Origin: Bacteroidales bacterium
GTDB lineage: Bacteria > Bacteroidota > Bacteroidia > Bacteroidales > UBA7960
Assembly: GCA_003557765.1 (NCBI GenBank)
Contig: PWNO01000010.1
Span: 1 to 8,565, forward strand
DNA length: 8,565 nt
Direction of reading: 5' to 3'
Part shown: piece by piece, positions 1 to 8,369 of the stretch
Layout of the letters: each line of letters opens with the position of its first letter
Position numbering within the stretch: the stretch's first letter is position 1
Notes under the pieces: model-generated
What the model saw: the letters and a program-made list of their open reading frames with translations, nothing else
The model's database searches: none
What the model was told of the DNA's origin: nothing
Made by a program: the position numbers and the translations under genes

Positions 1-133
1 CAACTACATTAAGAATCGGATAAAATTCTTACAAAAAAATCAATTTCTTCAAACTCTCTTCCCATTATTTTAACGCCATAAAGTAATCTGAAACGGTGTC
101 GTTTGAAAGGAAATTCTCAATTCGCGAATCACG

Positions 134-168
134 AATATTCCATATCGGAATTCGGAATATTTTTTTTA
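134..168 (+). terminator. possible rho-independent terminator or attenuator hairpin
   Basis: An 8-bp inverted repeat, AATATTCC at 134-141 and GGAATATT at 154-161, encloses a 12-base loop and runs directly into a T-tract ending at 168. Hairpin plus U-tract is the layout of an intrinsic terminator for a transcript entering from the left. The stem is AT-rich and therefore weak. It lies upstream of both candidate -7 elements, so it would insulate the operon from upstream transcription rather than attenuate the operon's own transcript. Confidence 0.35.
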
Positions 169-183
169 TTGATCGGTCAAAAA

Positions 184-233
184 TAATCTTTGTGCGGTTT
201 TTTCAGTCAAATGGGTTTTTTTTAGTATGTTTG
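184..233 (+). promoter_or_regulatory. candidate Bacteroidota-type promoter region
   Basis: TATGTTTG at 226-233 is an exact match to the Bacteroidota -7 consensus TAnnTTTG and would place the transcript start about 50 bases before the ATG at 292. A second, slightly imperfect candidate, AATCTTTG at 185-192, resembles the common TATCTTTG form. Neither has a clear TTG -33 element at the expected distance upstream, so the choice between them is open. The consensus is established for Bacteroides; its use here is inference. Confidence 0.3.
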
Positions 234-291
234 AACGGCTTTTGCACATGAGCCCTGAATTATTCTCATTACCGCCATTTTAGACTGACTT

Positions 292-3200
292 ATGCAAGCA
301 TTTGAAATTCATAAACAGATCGTTGACGATTACAAAGACTATCTCAAAAGCTTCAACATCATTAAAGATACCCGCATAAAAAAGGTCGTTGATGATGCTT
401 TTAAAAATGATGAATACATCCCTGAACCACTGATACAATTCAATCCTTCATACAAACGCTCAGCAGCCATACAGGCATTAATTGAGGAAGGATTGATTCA
501 CAAAGACATAAAAAAGACATTCGGAAACTTCAAGCTGTTTTTACACCAGGAGGAAGCCATCCGACTGGGTGCCGAAGGAAAAAGCTTTATCGTCACATCC
601 GGAACCGGCTCAGGAAAGTCATTAACCTTTCTTGGCACCATTTTTAACCATATCCTGAAGGAAAAACCTGCTCAAGGGGTTAAAGCAGTGCTGGTTTACC
701 CGATGAATGCACTCATCAACTCCCAGGTAGAGGAGATCAACAAGTTTGCTGATAACTATGGGGACGACTTTCCGATAACATACAAAAGGTATACCGGCCA
801 GGAAAGCGAAGAGCAAAGGCAAAAGATAGAAGAAAACCTGCCTGACATCATCCTGACCAACTATATGATGCTGGAACTCCTTCTTACCCGTGACCGCGAA
901 AAATACATGCGCGATTCCTTTAGGGAGAACCTTCGCTTCCTGGTATTTGATGAGCTACATACATACCGGGGCAGGCAGGGCGCTGATGTAGCCATGCTCA
1001 TTCGCAGGCTAAAAGCACTCTGTAATCATGAAGTACAATGTATTGGCACCTCTGCCACAATGGTTTCCGGGGATGACACCGGCGACCCTAAGGAGGTTGT
1101 TGCAGCTTATGCAACCGCGATATTTGGAGAGCGCCTCAAAGCCTGTCAGGTGGTAGAAGAAACACTGGAGGCAAGTACACATTTCAAGGGTACACTGCCT
1201 TCTGCTTTTGATCTGCAGGAAGCCATTCATCAGCCCATATCAGAAAAGGGAGACGAAGAAAGCTTTCGAAAGCACCCCCTGGCACTATGGTTAGAAAACA
1301 AGATTGCATTAACTCACGATGTCTCCGGCAAAATCAGGAGAGCCAAACCGCTCCCATTTAAAAAACTCATCCAAATCCTTGCAGACGACGCTGGTGAATC
1401 TGACACCAAAAAACCTGAACAAGCCCTGCTGTCCCTGTTTGAATGGTCAGAAAAACTGAACATAAAGAATGCCACTCAGCGCTTGTCTTTCCTGCCATTT
1501 AAGATTCACCAGTTTATTGCACAAACCGGTAATGTGTATGTCACACTTGACGAGCGTAACCAACGGCAGATCACCCTGCAAGATGGAATGTACGTAAAAG
1601 AATCCGGCAAAAAAGACCAACCCATCTTCCCCGTTTTGTTTAGCCGCTATACAGGGTATGACTTCATCTGCGTAAGAAAAGACTTTGAAGAAAAGCGCTT
1701 TAAGCCCAGAGATCCGTTTGACTTGTCTGAACGCATTACAAAGGATGATCTTAAGGGTGACCGGGAGCTGGGTACAAGCAAAAGAAAGCTCACGCAAAAC
1801 GACTTTGACTCGGGCTACCTGCTGCTTTCTGAAAACGGAGATGATATCTGGACGGATGATCAAATTGCAAGCTTACCCGATAACTGGTGGAAAGAGAAAT
1901 CAGGGGTCGCTGTAGCAGATAACTTTTATGAACACCGCCTTCCAAAACAGATCTGGTTTAATTCAGAAGGCCACTATTCAGAAAGGGAACAGCCGGGGCT
2001 GGATATGAAAGGCTGGTTTATTGCCGCGCCATTGGTATTTGATCCCACTTCTGGTGTTATTTTTGATCCGCGCACACGCGAAAATACCAAGTTGATGCGG
2101 GTGGGCAACGTGGGAAAGAGCACGGCCACCACCATTGCCACCTTCAGCATCTTAAAAGGCCAGCACCAGCAGGGCATTCCTGCAAAAATACAAAAGCTGC
2201 TCAGCTTTACCGACAACCGCCAGGACGCCTCCCTGCAAGCCGGCCACTTCAACGACTTTTTGGTAACCGGACGACTGCGGTCTGCCATTTATCACGCCCT
2301 GAAAGCGGCCGAAGGACAAACACTTAAAATAGATCAGATCGCCCAGGCAGTGTTTGATAAGCTTCAGCTCAAAGAAGATGATTACGCACGTAACCCTTCA
2401 GAAAATCCCGACTGGCCGGACCCGGAAAATGAAAAAGCCATCAGGGAGTATCTGACCATACTTATCCTGTATGATCTTAAAAGGGGCTGGCGCTTCAACA
2501 CCCCAAACCTTGAACAATGTGCGCTGCTTAAAATTGACTATGACAGGCTGGATGAATTTGTAAGCAGGGATCAGTTTTTTGAAAATGACCCTATTTTAGG
2601 AGATGCATCGCCGGAAGAAAGACGCACAATCCTGGTGCAGGTCTTAAACTATTTCCGCTATGCCTATGCCTTTGACTATTATATGCTGCAGGATGCAACC
2701 AGGATTACGCTTCAGGAGCGGTTAAAAAACAAACTTAACCAGGACAAAGACTGGGCGTTGCAAGCTGATGAAAACATCGATTCGCCATTCCTGATGGTGT
2801 ATGATTCTCCGGGAAAAACATGGAAAGGGATTTACACGCAAAGCATTGGCCCGCAGAGTAACTTAGGGAAATACATAAAAAGGATGTTTGTAAAGCGAGA
2901 AATGGATCCTCCCAAAGGCAAAGACCTGAATCACTATACAGAAAGCCTTTGCAGATTACTAAAAACCGGTCATTTCCTTAGCGAATCTGAAGTAAAAGGC
3001 AGCAAAGGGACTGTTTCCGGATTCCGGCTACAGCTTGGAAAGGTAATCTGGCGGCTGGGTGACGGCAAAAACGTCCTGACAGATGAAGTCCGAATTGTAA
3101 CAACCGGCGAAGAAGTCACCATCCAACCCAACCAATACTTTAAACAGTTTTACCAACAAAATTTTTTACTATTTAAAAAGAACTTCATTGCCAGTGAACA

Positions 3201-5523
3201 CACCGGGCAGATAGGCTCCGATGACCGTATCGAACGCGAAAACAAATTCCGCAGCGGTGAAATATCAGCACTATACTGCTCGCCAACGATGGAGCTTGGT
3301 ATTGACATTTCCAGCCTGAACATCGTGCACATGCGCAATGTGCCACCCAACCCCGCCAATTACACCCAGCGAAGCGGTCGTGCGGGCAGGAGCGGACAAA
3401 CAGCCCTGGTTTTCGCCTATTGCTCATACACTTCCCCCCACGACAGGCATTACTTCAAACATGCCATCGACATGGTGGCCGGCGTGGTGAAAGCACCCAC
3501 CATTGACCTGATGAACGAAGAACTGCTCGCCAGCCATCTGAACGCCTTCATCCTAATGAATCTCCACCTTCAGGGAATACGATCTTCGGTAAGCGACGTG
3601 ATTGACGTTAGCAACAGACAAAACCTGCCTGTTAAAGAAGACCTTAGCCATTTTATTCAATCGCAAACAGAGGCCTATATTAAAGACTGGATAGAGAATT
3701 TCAAAAACGTCATCCGGCCAGAGCTCGGAAAATTGCAGGAAACCGACTGGTTTAATGATGATTGGCTGTATGCCCGCTGTCGGACATTTTATCAGCGATT
3801 TGATGAAAGCTTCGACCGTTGGCGACGCTTATTCAGAAATGCCACCGGAATGATCGGGCGCGGAACCGCCATCATCAACGACCCCACCATTGCAAGCAGT
3901 AGCTTCCAGCATTGGGAAGGTAAAAGAATGCAGGCCATTGGTGCCAGACAACGCGACCTGCTAATGAATGACACAAGGTATGGACATATCAGCACGAACG
4001 AATCCGAGTTCTATGTCTATCGCTACCTGGCTTCAGAAGGTTTTTTACCGGGATACAACTTCACCCGCCTGCCGGTAAGGGCCTTCATCGGTAAGAAAAA
4101 CCAGGACCAGGGTGTTTATGTTTCACGTCCCCGCTTCATTGCTTTGCGCGAATTTGGCCCCGGCAACCTGATTTATCACAACGGAGGCAAGTATCGAATT
4201 ACAAGAATGCAGCTTACCGAGGCAGACATGAAGATGCAGTCCATCAAGATATCAAAGAAAACCGGCTATGCCTGGCTGGGCGACGATGGCCGGGGCATCA
4301 ACAACGATCCATTTACCGGTGAGGCGCTGAAAGGACAATCGAATACGGATACTAAAAAGAATCTTTTGGAACTTGTGGAGACAGAAACCTGGCCGGTGGA
4401 ACGCATTTCTTCCGAAGAGGAAGACCGCACATCCGCCGGTTATGACATTGACCAGTTTTTCTACTATCCCAAAGGGATGGAAAGCACCCGGAAAAGCACG
4501 CTGTCCGCATCAGGGCATCCCTTGTTGAACCTTACCTTCTGCAATGCCTCACGCCTGATTCTTGTCAACAACAAATGGCGCAAATCAAAAAGTACAGAAG
4601 AAGGCTTCTTGATTGGCAAAACCAGCGGAAAATGGTTGAAACAGGCCGAAAAAGACCATCCCTCAAGGGAAAAAGATCCCGATGCCGAAGTCCGGCTCTA
4701 TACAACCGACACAGCCGACTCACTCTACATGCAACCCATAGAATCACTCGAGCTCAGCGATGATGGGGTGATATCCCTTACATACGCACTAAAACGTGCC
4801 ATCGAGCGGGTGTTCCAGGTTGAAGAATCCGAGATTGATGTCTGGTTTATGGGTGAAGAAGATTCTAGAAACATCCTCATCTACGAATCCGCCCAGGGAA
4901 GCCTCGGAATCCTCAGTCAGCTGATCGAAGACAGCAGCAAGCTCCGCGAGGTGTTCAGGGAGGCCTACCGGGTTATTCATTATGATCCCGAAACAAAAGA
5001 AGATACCGCTCCTGAAAAACCAAAAGCCTCTTATGACGATCTGCTGAGCTATTACAACCAACGGTATCACGAAAAACTCGACAGGCACAGCATCCGTGCT
5101 GCCCTTGAACTGCTGATGGTCTGCGAAGCCGATAATACCAAATCGGGAAGCAGTGGCTTTGAAAGCAGGGACGAGCATTACAAACACCTGCTCGATCACT
5201 ATGACAAGGCATCAGAGATGGAGAAAAAGCTGATTGATTACCTCTATCACAATAAACTAAGGCTTCCTGACAAATTGCAGGTGAATCTGTCAGGCATAGT
5301 CGGTTTTTATGCCAGTGCCGACTTTATGTATATGGACGGGGAGCATATCAAAGCCATTGTATTTTGTGATGGTTCCGTGCATGACCAGATTGAAGTAAGG
5401 GAAGACGACGACCATAAACGTCAGCTGTTGCGTGATGCAGGTTACGACCTTATTGAATGGCACTATACAGAACCTCTGGAAGAGTTAATTAAGCGACGCA
5501 AAGACATTTTTAGAAAAATATGA
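292..5523 (+). CDS. giant DEAD/DEAH-type helicase (YprA/DruE-like) with DUF1998-like region and C-terminal Vsr-like nuclease
   Basis: This is a 1743-residue superfamily 2 helicase, probably a cytoplasmic DNA translocase in phage defence. Motifs in order: Q-motif-like FLHQEEA near 83-89; Walker A SGTGSGKS at 103-110; motif Ia VYPMNAL at 135-141; Walker B DELH at 220-223; motif III GTSAT at 252-256; FTDNRQDA at 639-646; motif V SPTMELGIDIS at 997-1007; motif VI QRSGRAGR at 1026-1033. A DUF1998/MZB-like region lies at about 1495-1615. Residues 1640-1740 look like a Vsr-type endonuclease, with ADF at 1676-1678 and CDGSVHD at 1692-1698. The start is fixed by an in-frame TGA six bases upstream; no Shine-Dalgarno is seen. 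Close relatives by architecture are YprA/MrfA (about 750 aa), DISARM DrmA plus DrmB, and Druantia DruE, which is of similar size. Helicase class is near certain; the subfamily is less so. The expected zinc cysteines are missing and there is no CxxC motif. The gene overlaps the next by 4 bp. Confidence 0.93.
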   Translation: MQAFEIHKQIVDDYKDYLKSFNIIKDTRIKKVVDDAFKNDEYIPEPLIQFNPSYKRSAAIQALIEEGLIHKDIKKTFGNFKLFLHQEEAIRLGAEGKSFIVTSGTGSGKSLTFLGTIFNHILKEKPAQGVKAVLVYPMNALINSQVEEINKFADNYGDDFPITYKRYTGQESEEQRQKIEENLPDIILTNYMMLELLLTRDREKYMRDSFRENLRFLVFDELHTYRGRQGADVAMLIRRLKALCNHEVQCIGTSATMVSGDDTGDPKEVVAAYATAIFGERLKACQVVEETLEASTHFKGTLPSAFDLQEAIHQPISEKGDEESFRKHPLALWLENKIALTHDVSGKIRRAKPLPFKKLIQILADDAGESDTKKPEQALLSLFEWSEKLNIKNATQRLSFLPFKIHQFIAQTGNVYVTLDERNQRQITLQDGMYVKESGKKDQPIFPVLFSRYTGYDFICVRKDFEEKRFKPRDPFDLSERITKDDLKGDRELGTSKRKLTQNDFDSGYLLLSENGDDIWTDDQIASLPDNWWKEKSGVAVADNFYEHRLPKQIWFNSEGHYSEREQPGLDMKGWFIAAPLVFDPTSGVIFDPRTRENTKLMRVGNVGKSTATTIATFSILKGQHQQGIPAKIQKLLSFTDNRQDASLQAGHFNDFLVTGRLRSAIYHALKAAEGQTLKIDQIAQAVFDKLQLKEDDYARNPSENPDWPDPENEKAIREYLTILILYDLKRGWRFNTPNLEQCALLKIDYDRLDEFVSRDQFFENDPILGDASPEERRTILVQVLNYFRYAYAFDYYMLQDATRITLQERLKNKLNQDKDWALQADENIDSPFLMVYDSPGKTWKGIYTQSIGPQSNLGKYIKRMFVKREMDPPKGKDLNHYTESLCRLLKTGHFLSESEVKGSKGTVSGFRLQLGKVIWRLGDGKNVLTDEVRIVTTGEEVTIQPNQYFKQFYQQNFLLFKKNFIASEHTGQIGSDDRIERENKFRSGEISALYCSPTMELGIDISSLNIVHMRNVPPNPANYTQRSGRAGRSGQTALVFAYCSYTSPHDRHYFKHAIDMVAGVVKAPTIDLMNEELLASHLNAFILMNLHLQGIRSSVSDVIDVSNRQNLPVKEDLSHFIQSQTEAYIKDWIENFKNVIRPELGKLQETDWFNDDWLYARCRTFYQRFDESFDRWRRLFRNATGMIGRGTAIINDPTIASSSFQHWEGKRMQAIGARQRDLLMNDTRYGHISTNESEFYVYRYLASEGFLPGYNFTRLPVRAFIGKKNQDQGVYVSRPRFIALREFGPGNLIYHNGGKYRITRMQLTEADMKMQSIKISKKTGYAWLGDDGRGINNDPFTGEALKGQSNTDTKKNLLELVETETWPVERISSEEEDRTSAGYDIDQFFYYPKGMESTRKSTLSASGHPLLNLTFCNASRLILVNNKWRKSKSTEEGFLIGKTSGKWLKQAEKDHPSREKDPDAEVRLYTTDTADSLYMQPIESLELSDDGVISLTYALKRAIERVFQVEESEIDVWFMGEEDSRNILIYESAQGSLGILSQLIEDSSKLREVFREAYRVIHYDPETKEDTAPEKPKASYDDLLSYYNQRYHEKLDRHSIRAALELLMVCEADNTKSGSSGFESRDEHYKHLLDHYDKASEMEKKLIDYLYHNKLRLPDKLQVNLSGIVGFYASADFMYMDGEHIKAIVFCDGSVHDQIEVREDDDHKRQLLRDAGYDLIEWHYTEPLEELIKRRKDIFRKI

Positions 5524-8369
5524 CAGAAATAGCCTACAAAACAACAAAACCAAGTCCGGGGAAACTGATCACCCTTAGAGGCAGGGAGTGGATCGTTCTG
5601 CCTTCGGCAGACGATGACATCCTGCTTGTGAAACCCCTCGGCGGCGGCGACGATGAACTCACAGGTATTTACCTGCCGCTGGCAGCGCCGGAAGACAAAT
5701 GGGAGGAAGCCACCTTTCCCCTACCCGACCTGGATGACATCAACGACTTCGAAACCGCCAAACTGTTGTTTGATGCGTCCCGCCTGTCCTTTCGCAACGC
5801 CTCCGGACCCTTCCGCAGCATGGCCAAGCTGTCGTTCCGGCCACGCTCCTACCAGATCGTACCCCTGGTGATGGCATTAAAACAAGAGGTGGTAAGGCTG
5901 TTGATCGCCGATGACGTTGGGGTCGGAAAAACCATCGAGGCCCTTATCATTCTGAAAGAGATGATGGAACGCGGTGAGGTGAAACGATTTGCCGTGATAT
6001 GCCTGCCACACCTTTGTGAACAGTGGCAGGGTGAGCTGAAAGACAAACTCGACATCGACGCCGAAATCATTCGCAGCTCCACCATCTCCTCCATTGAGCG
6101 AAAGCTGCCGGGATCGGAAAGCGTTTTCAGCCAATTGCACTACCAGGTCATCTCTATAGACTATGTGAAGAGCGACAAGCGCCGGGCGATATTCCTAAAC
6201 GACTATCCGGAATTTATCATTGTGGATGAAGCGCATACCTGCACCCTGCCCAAAGGCGCCTCCTCCCCCTATCAGCAGCAGCGATACAACCTGCTCAGGG
6301 AAATCGCCGCCGATGAACATCGCCACCTGCTTATGCTCACAGCCACGCCTCACAGCGGAAAAAATGAGGAGTTTCAGTCATTGGTCGGTTTGCTAAAACC
6401 CGAGTTCGAGCATTACGACTTCGATGGTCTTGAACAAAACAAGCGCAGGCGCATTGCCGGGTACTTCATCCAGCGCAAGCGTGAGAATATTAAACGCTGG
6501 CTTAACGAAGAAACTCCGTTCCCCGAAAGGGACACACAGGAAATTGGATATAAATTGAGCCCTGACTACCTGGACTTTTTTCACAAAGCCCAGGACTTTG
6601 CCCGCAATCTCACCCATGAAGCGGGCACAGGACAGGCAAGTCGCGGTAAATACTGGGCAGCCCTGGCACTGCTCAGGGGCATTATGTCGAGTCCGGCAGC
6701 AGGCATTGAAATGCTTAAAACCAAGATCCGGAAAAAAACAGGGGAGCTTGGCGAAGACACCCATGAATTACCTGATGAAAACCCTGTGATCGAGCGTATT
6801 GAAGAGGATACTGACACCACGCAATCCGAACTGCTTGCACAAACCGACCTCGACAACCGGGATATTAGGAAACTCAGTGACCTGCAACGGGAACTGGAAC
6901 AATTGCTTGGTCAAAAGAAAGACCAAAAAGCAACTGCCGTATCAAAAATTATCGGCGAGTGGCTCAAAGAGGGTTTGAAACCAATCATCTTTTGCAAATA
7001 CATTGCAACGGCCAATTACCTTGGAGGCTTTTTCCGCGAAATTCTGCCACGGAACATTGAAGTGCAGACCATCACGTCAGAGCTTGCCGACGAGGAGCGC
7101 AGAGAAAAGATTGACGCCATGGGAGAATCTCCCAGGCGCTTGCTGATTGCCACCGACTGCCTCAGTGAGGGGATCAACCTGCAGGACCATTTCAATGCAG
7201 TGATGCATTATGACCTGCCCTGGAACCCTAACCGCCTGGAGCAACGCGAAGGGCGCGTTGACCGCTTCGGCCAGCGTGCGAAAGTTGTGAAAACAGCACT
7301 TCTGTGGGGTGAGGACAACCCCATTGATGCCATCGTGCTGAAAGTGCTGATCCGCAAGGTGAAAGATATACAAAGAACCACCGGCGTAAGCATCAGCCTG
7401 GGCGAAAACAACCGCTCCATCATGGATGCCGTGCTGAAATCAGTGCTGGAAGAGCCCAAAAGGGCAGCATCGGCACTACAGACACGGTTTGACTTTGGCG
7501 AAGAGTACGGCGACCTGCAAATTACCAACGAACTGGAGCAAGCCAAAAAGCGTGCTGAAAACCTGCGTTCGATCTTTGCGCACGAAAGCATCCCACCGGA
7601 AGAGATCGAAAAAGACCTGCAAAACGTGGACGAGGCCATCGGCGACATTTTGTCGGTCGAACACTTGGTAACCGGCGGCATACGTCACTTGGGCGGCGAG
7701 GTGCAGAAAGCCGGCAAGGGTTATAAAGTGTTTCCAAACAACATCCCCGAACACCTGAAAGAGCTGTTGCCCAAAGCGCGTGTGCTGCAGGTCAGCTTTG
7801 ATTCGCCCACGCCGGAGGGCTTTCATTACATCGGGCGGAACCACCGGTTTACTGAGCAGCTATGCCAGTTTCTGCTGGCGCTGGCCTTTGAGAATAAGAA
7901 CGGTTACGACAGGATTGCCCGTGCCTCGGTGATACAAACAGACAAAGTGCAGGTAAAAACCACCATTGTCCAGTTCAGGGTGCGAAACGTGATCAAGGAG
8001 GTTCAGAGCAAGCTAGAAAATATTTCAGAGGAGATGTACCTATGGGGCTTTGAAGGCAGCCACCACAGCGGCAAGAGTCTTAAATACACAGCCTGCAAAC
8101 AACTTTTATTTGAAGCTGACAGCATCAGGCAACTTAGTCTGGAGCGCCAGCAATCGGAGCTACAGCATCAGCTGGATCTGTTTGAAGAACAACATCAGCA
8201 GTTTGTTGACCTGGCTGAAACGCGTGCCAAAGAGTTGGTGAAGACGCACAGCCGCTTCAAGCAGCTTGTGGGCGGACGTCGCTATGAGGCGGTCTATCCC
8301 ATATTACCGCCGGATATCATCGGGGTGTATGTGTTTATTCCGCAAACCCCGTCACCTCGAGCAGAATAG
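5520..8369 (+). CDS. SNF2/RapA-like helicase resembling DISARM DrmD
   Basis: A 949-residue SNF2-family ATPase, expected to translocate on double-stranded DNA and to act with the helicase encoded just upstream. The N-terminal part (about 11-110, with GREWIVLPS at 21-29 and GPFRS at 96-100) is typical of DrmD-like proteins rather than chromatin remodellers. Motor motifs are intact: Walker A VGVGKT at 133-138 (Lys137), DEAH at 236-239, motif III TATP at 274-277, motif V ATDCLSEGINLQ at 544-555, and motif VI QREGRVDRFGQ at 575-585. A charged, acidic insert (about 401-475) separates the two RecA lobes. The C-terminal third (640-949) has no enzymatic motif that I recognise and includes a glutamine-rich probable coiled coil at about 868-905. 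The ATG sits in an ATGA overlap with the upstream stop codon, implying translational coupling. The last residues (SPRAE) are read from a REP-like sequence. It could be any HepA-type helicase; DrmD-like is preferred because of the N-terminus and the partner gene. Confidence 0.93.
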   Translation: MTEIAYKTTKPSPGKLITLRGREWIVLPSADDDILLVKPLGGGDDELTGIYLPLAAPEDKWEEATFPLPDLDDINDFETAKLLFDASRLSFRNASGPFRSMAKLSFRPRSYQIVPLVMALKQEVVRLLIADDVGVGKTIEALIILKEMMERGEVKRFAVICLPHLCEQWQGELKDKLDIDAEIIRSSTISSIERKLPGSESVFSQLHYQVISIDYVKSDKRRAIFLNDYPEFIIVDEAHTCTLPKGASSPYQQQRYNLLREIAADEHRHLLMLTATPHSGKNEEFQSLVGLLKPEFEHYDFDGLEQNKRRRIAGYFIQRKRENIKRWLNEETPFPERDTQEIGYKLSPDYLDFFHKAQDFARNLTHEAGTGQASRGKYWAALALLRGIMSSPAAGIEMLKTKIRKKTGELGEDTHELPDENPVIERIEEDTDTTQSELLAQTDLDNRDIRKLSDLQRELEQLLGQKKDQKATAVSKIIGEWLKEGLKPIIFCKYIATANYLGGFFREILPRNIEVQTITSELADEERREKIDAMGESPRRLLIATDCLSEGINLQDHFNAVMHYDLPWNPNRLEQREGRVDRFGQRAKVVKTALLWGEDNPIDAIVLKVLIRKVKDIQRTTGVSISLGENNRSIMDAVLKSVLEEPKRAASALQTRFDFGEEYGDLQITNELEQAKKRAENLRSIFAHESIPPEEIEKDLQNVDEAIGDILSVEHLVTGGIRHLGGEVQKAGKGYKVFPNNIPEHLKELLPKARVLQVSFDSPTPEGFHYIGRNHRFTEQLCQFLLALAFENKNGYDRIARASVIQTDKVQVKTTIVQFRVRNVIKEVQSKLENISEEMYLWGFEGSHHSGKSLKYTACKQLLFEADSIRQLSLERQQSELQHQLDLFEEQHQQFVDLAETRAKELVKTHSRFKQLVGGRRYEAVYPILPPDIIGVYVFIPQTPSPRAE

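Larger units (their letters stand above)
1..291. other. AT-rich leader region without a supported gene
   Basis: The stretch left of the first gene is rich in A and T and contains several T-runs. No convincing gene is visible. One frame stays open from base 2 to a TAA at 71-73 (24 codons including the stop) and could be the tail of an upstream gene, but 23 residues give no recognisable similarity. What can be supported is a hairpin with a T-run (134-168), a perfect 10-bp palindrome ATTCGCGAAT at 120-129, and candidate promoter elements between 184 and 233. An in-frame TGA at 286-288 separates this region from the first gene. Confidence 0.6.

Noticed and set aside
2..73. Open frame at the left edge as the tail of an upstream gene
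   Set aside because: Only 23 residues in an AT-rich region, with no recognisable motif; it cannot be told from chance.
622..5212. Many open frames of 60-140 codons on the opposite strand or in other frames within the first gene
   Set aside because: They overlap a 1743-codon gene with intact helicase motifs, have low-complexity or cysteine- and arginine-rich translations, and resemble no family. They are chance frames.
5500..5530. Frameshift splitting one giant helicase gene into two
   Set aside because: Each protein has its own complete set of helicase motifs and a proper N-terminus, and the ATGA overlap is a normal operon junction.
7208..7681. A 157-codon open frame on the opposite strand inside the second gene
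   Set aside because: It lies fully within conserved SNF2-like coding sequence, and its serine- and arginine-rich translation is typical of an antisense shadow.
292..8369. Complete DISARM or Druantia system
   Set aside because: No methyltransferase, no phospholipase D HxK motif protein and no Druantia accessory gene is present. The available genes support only relatedness to the helicases of these systems, so I did not assign drm or dru symbols.
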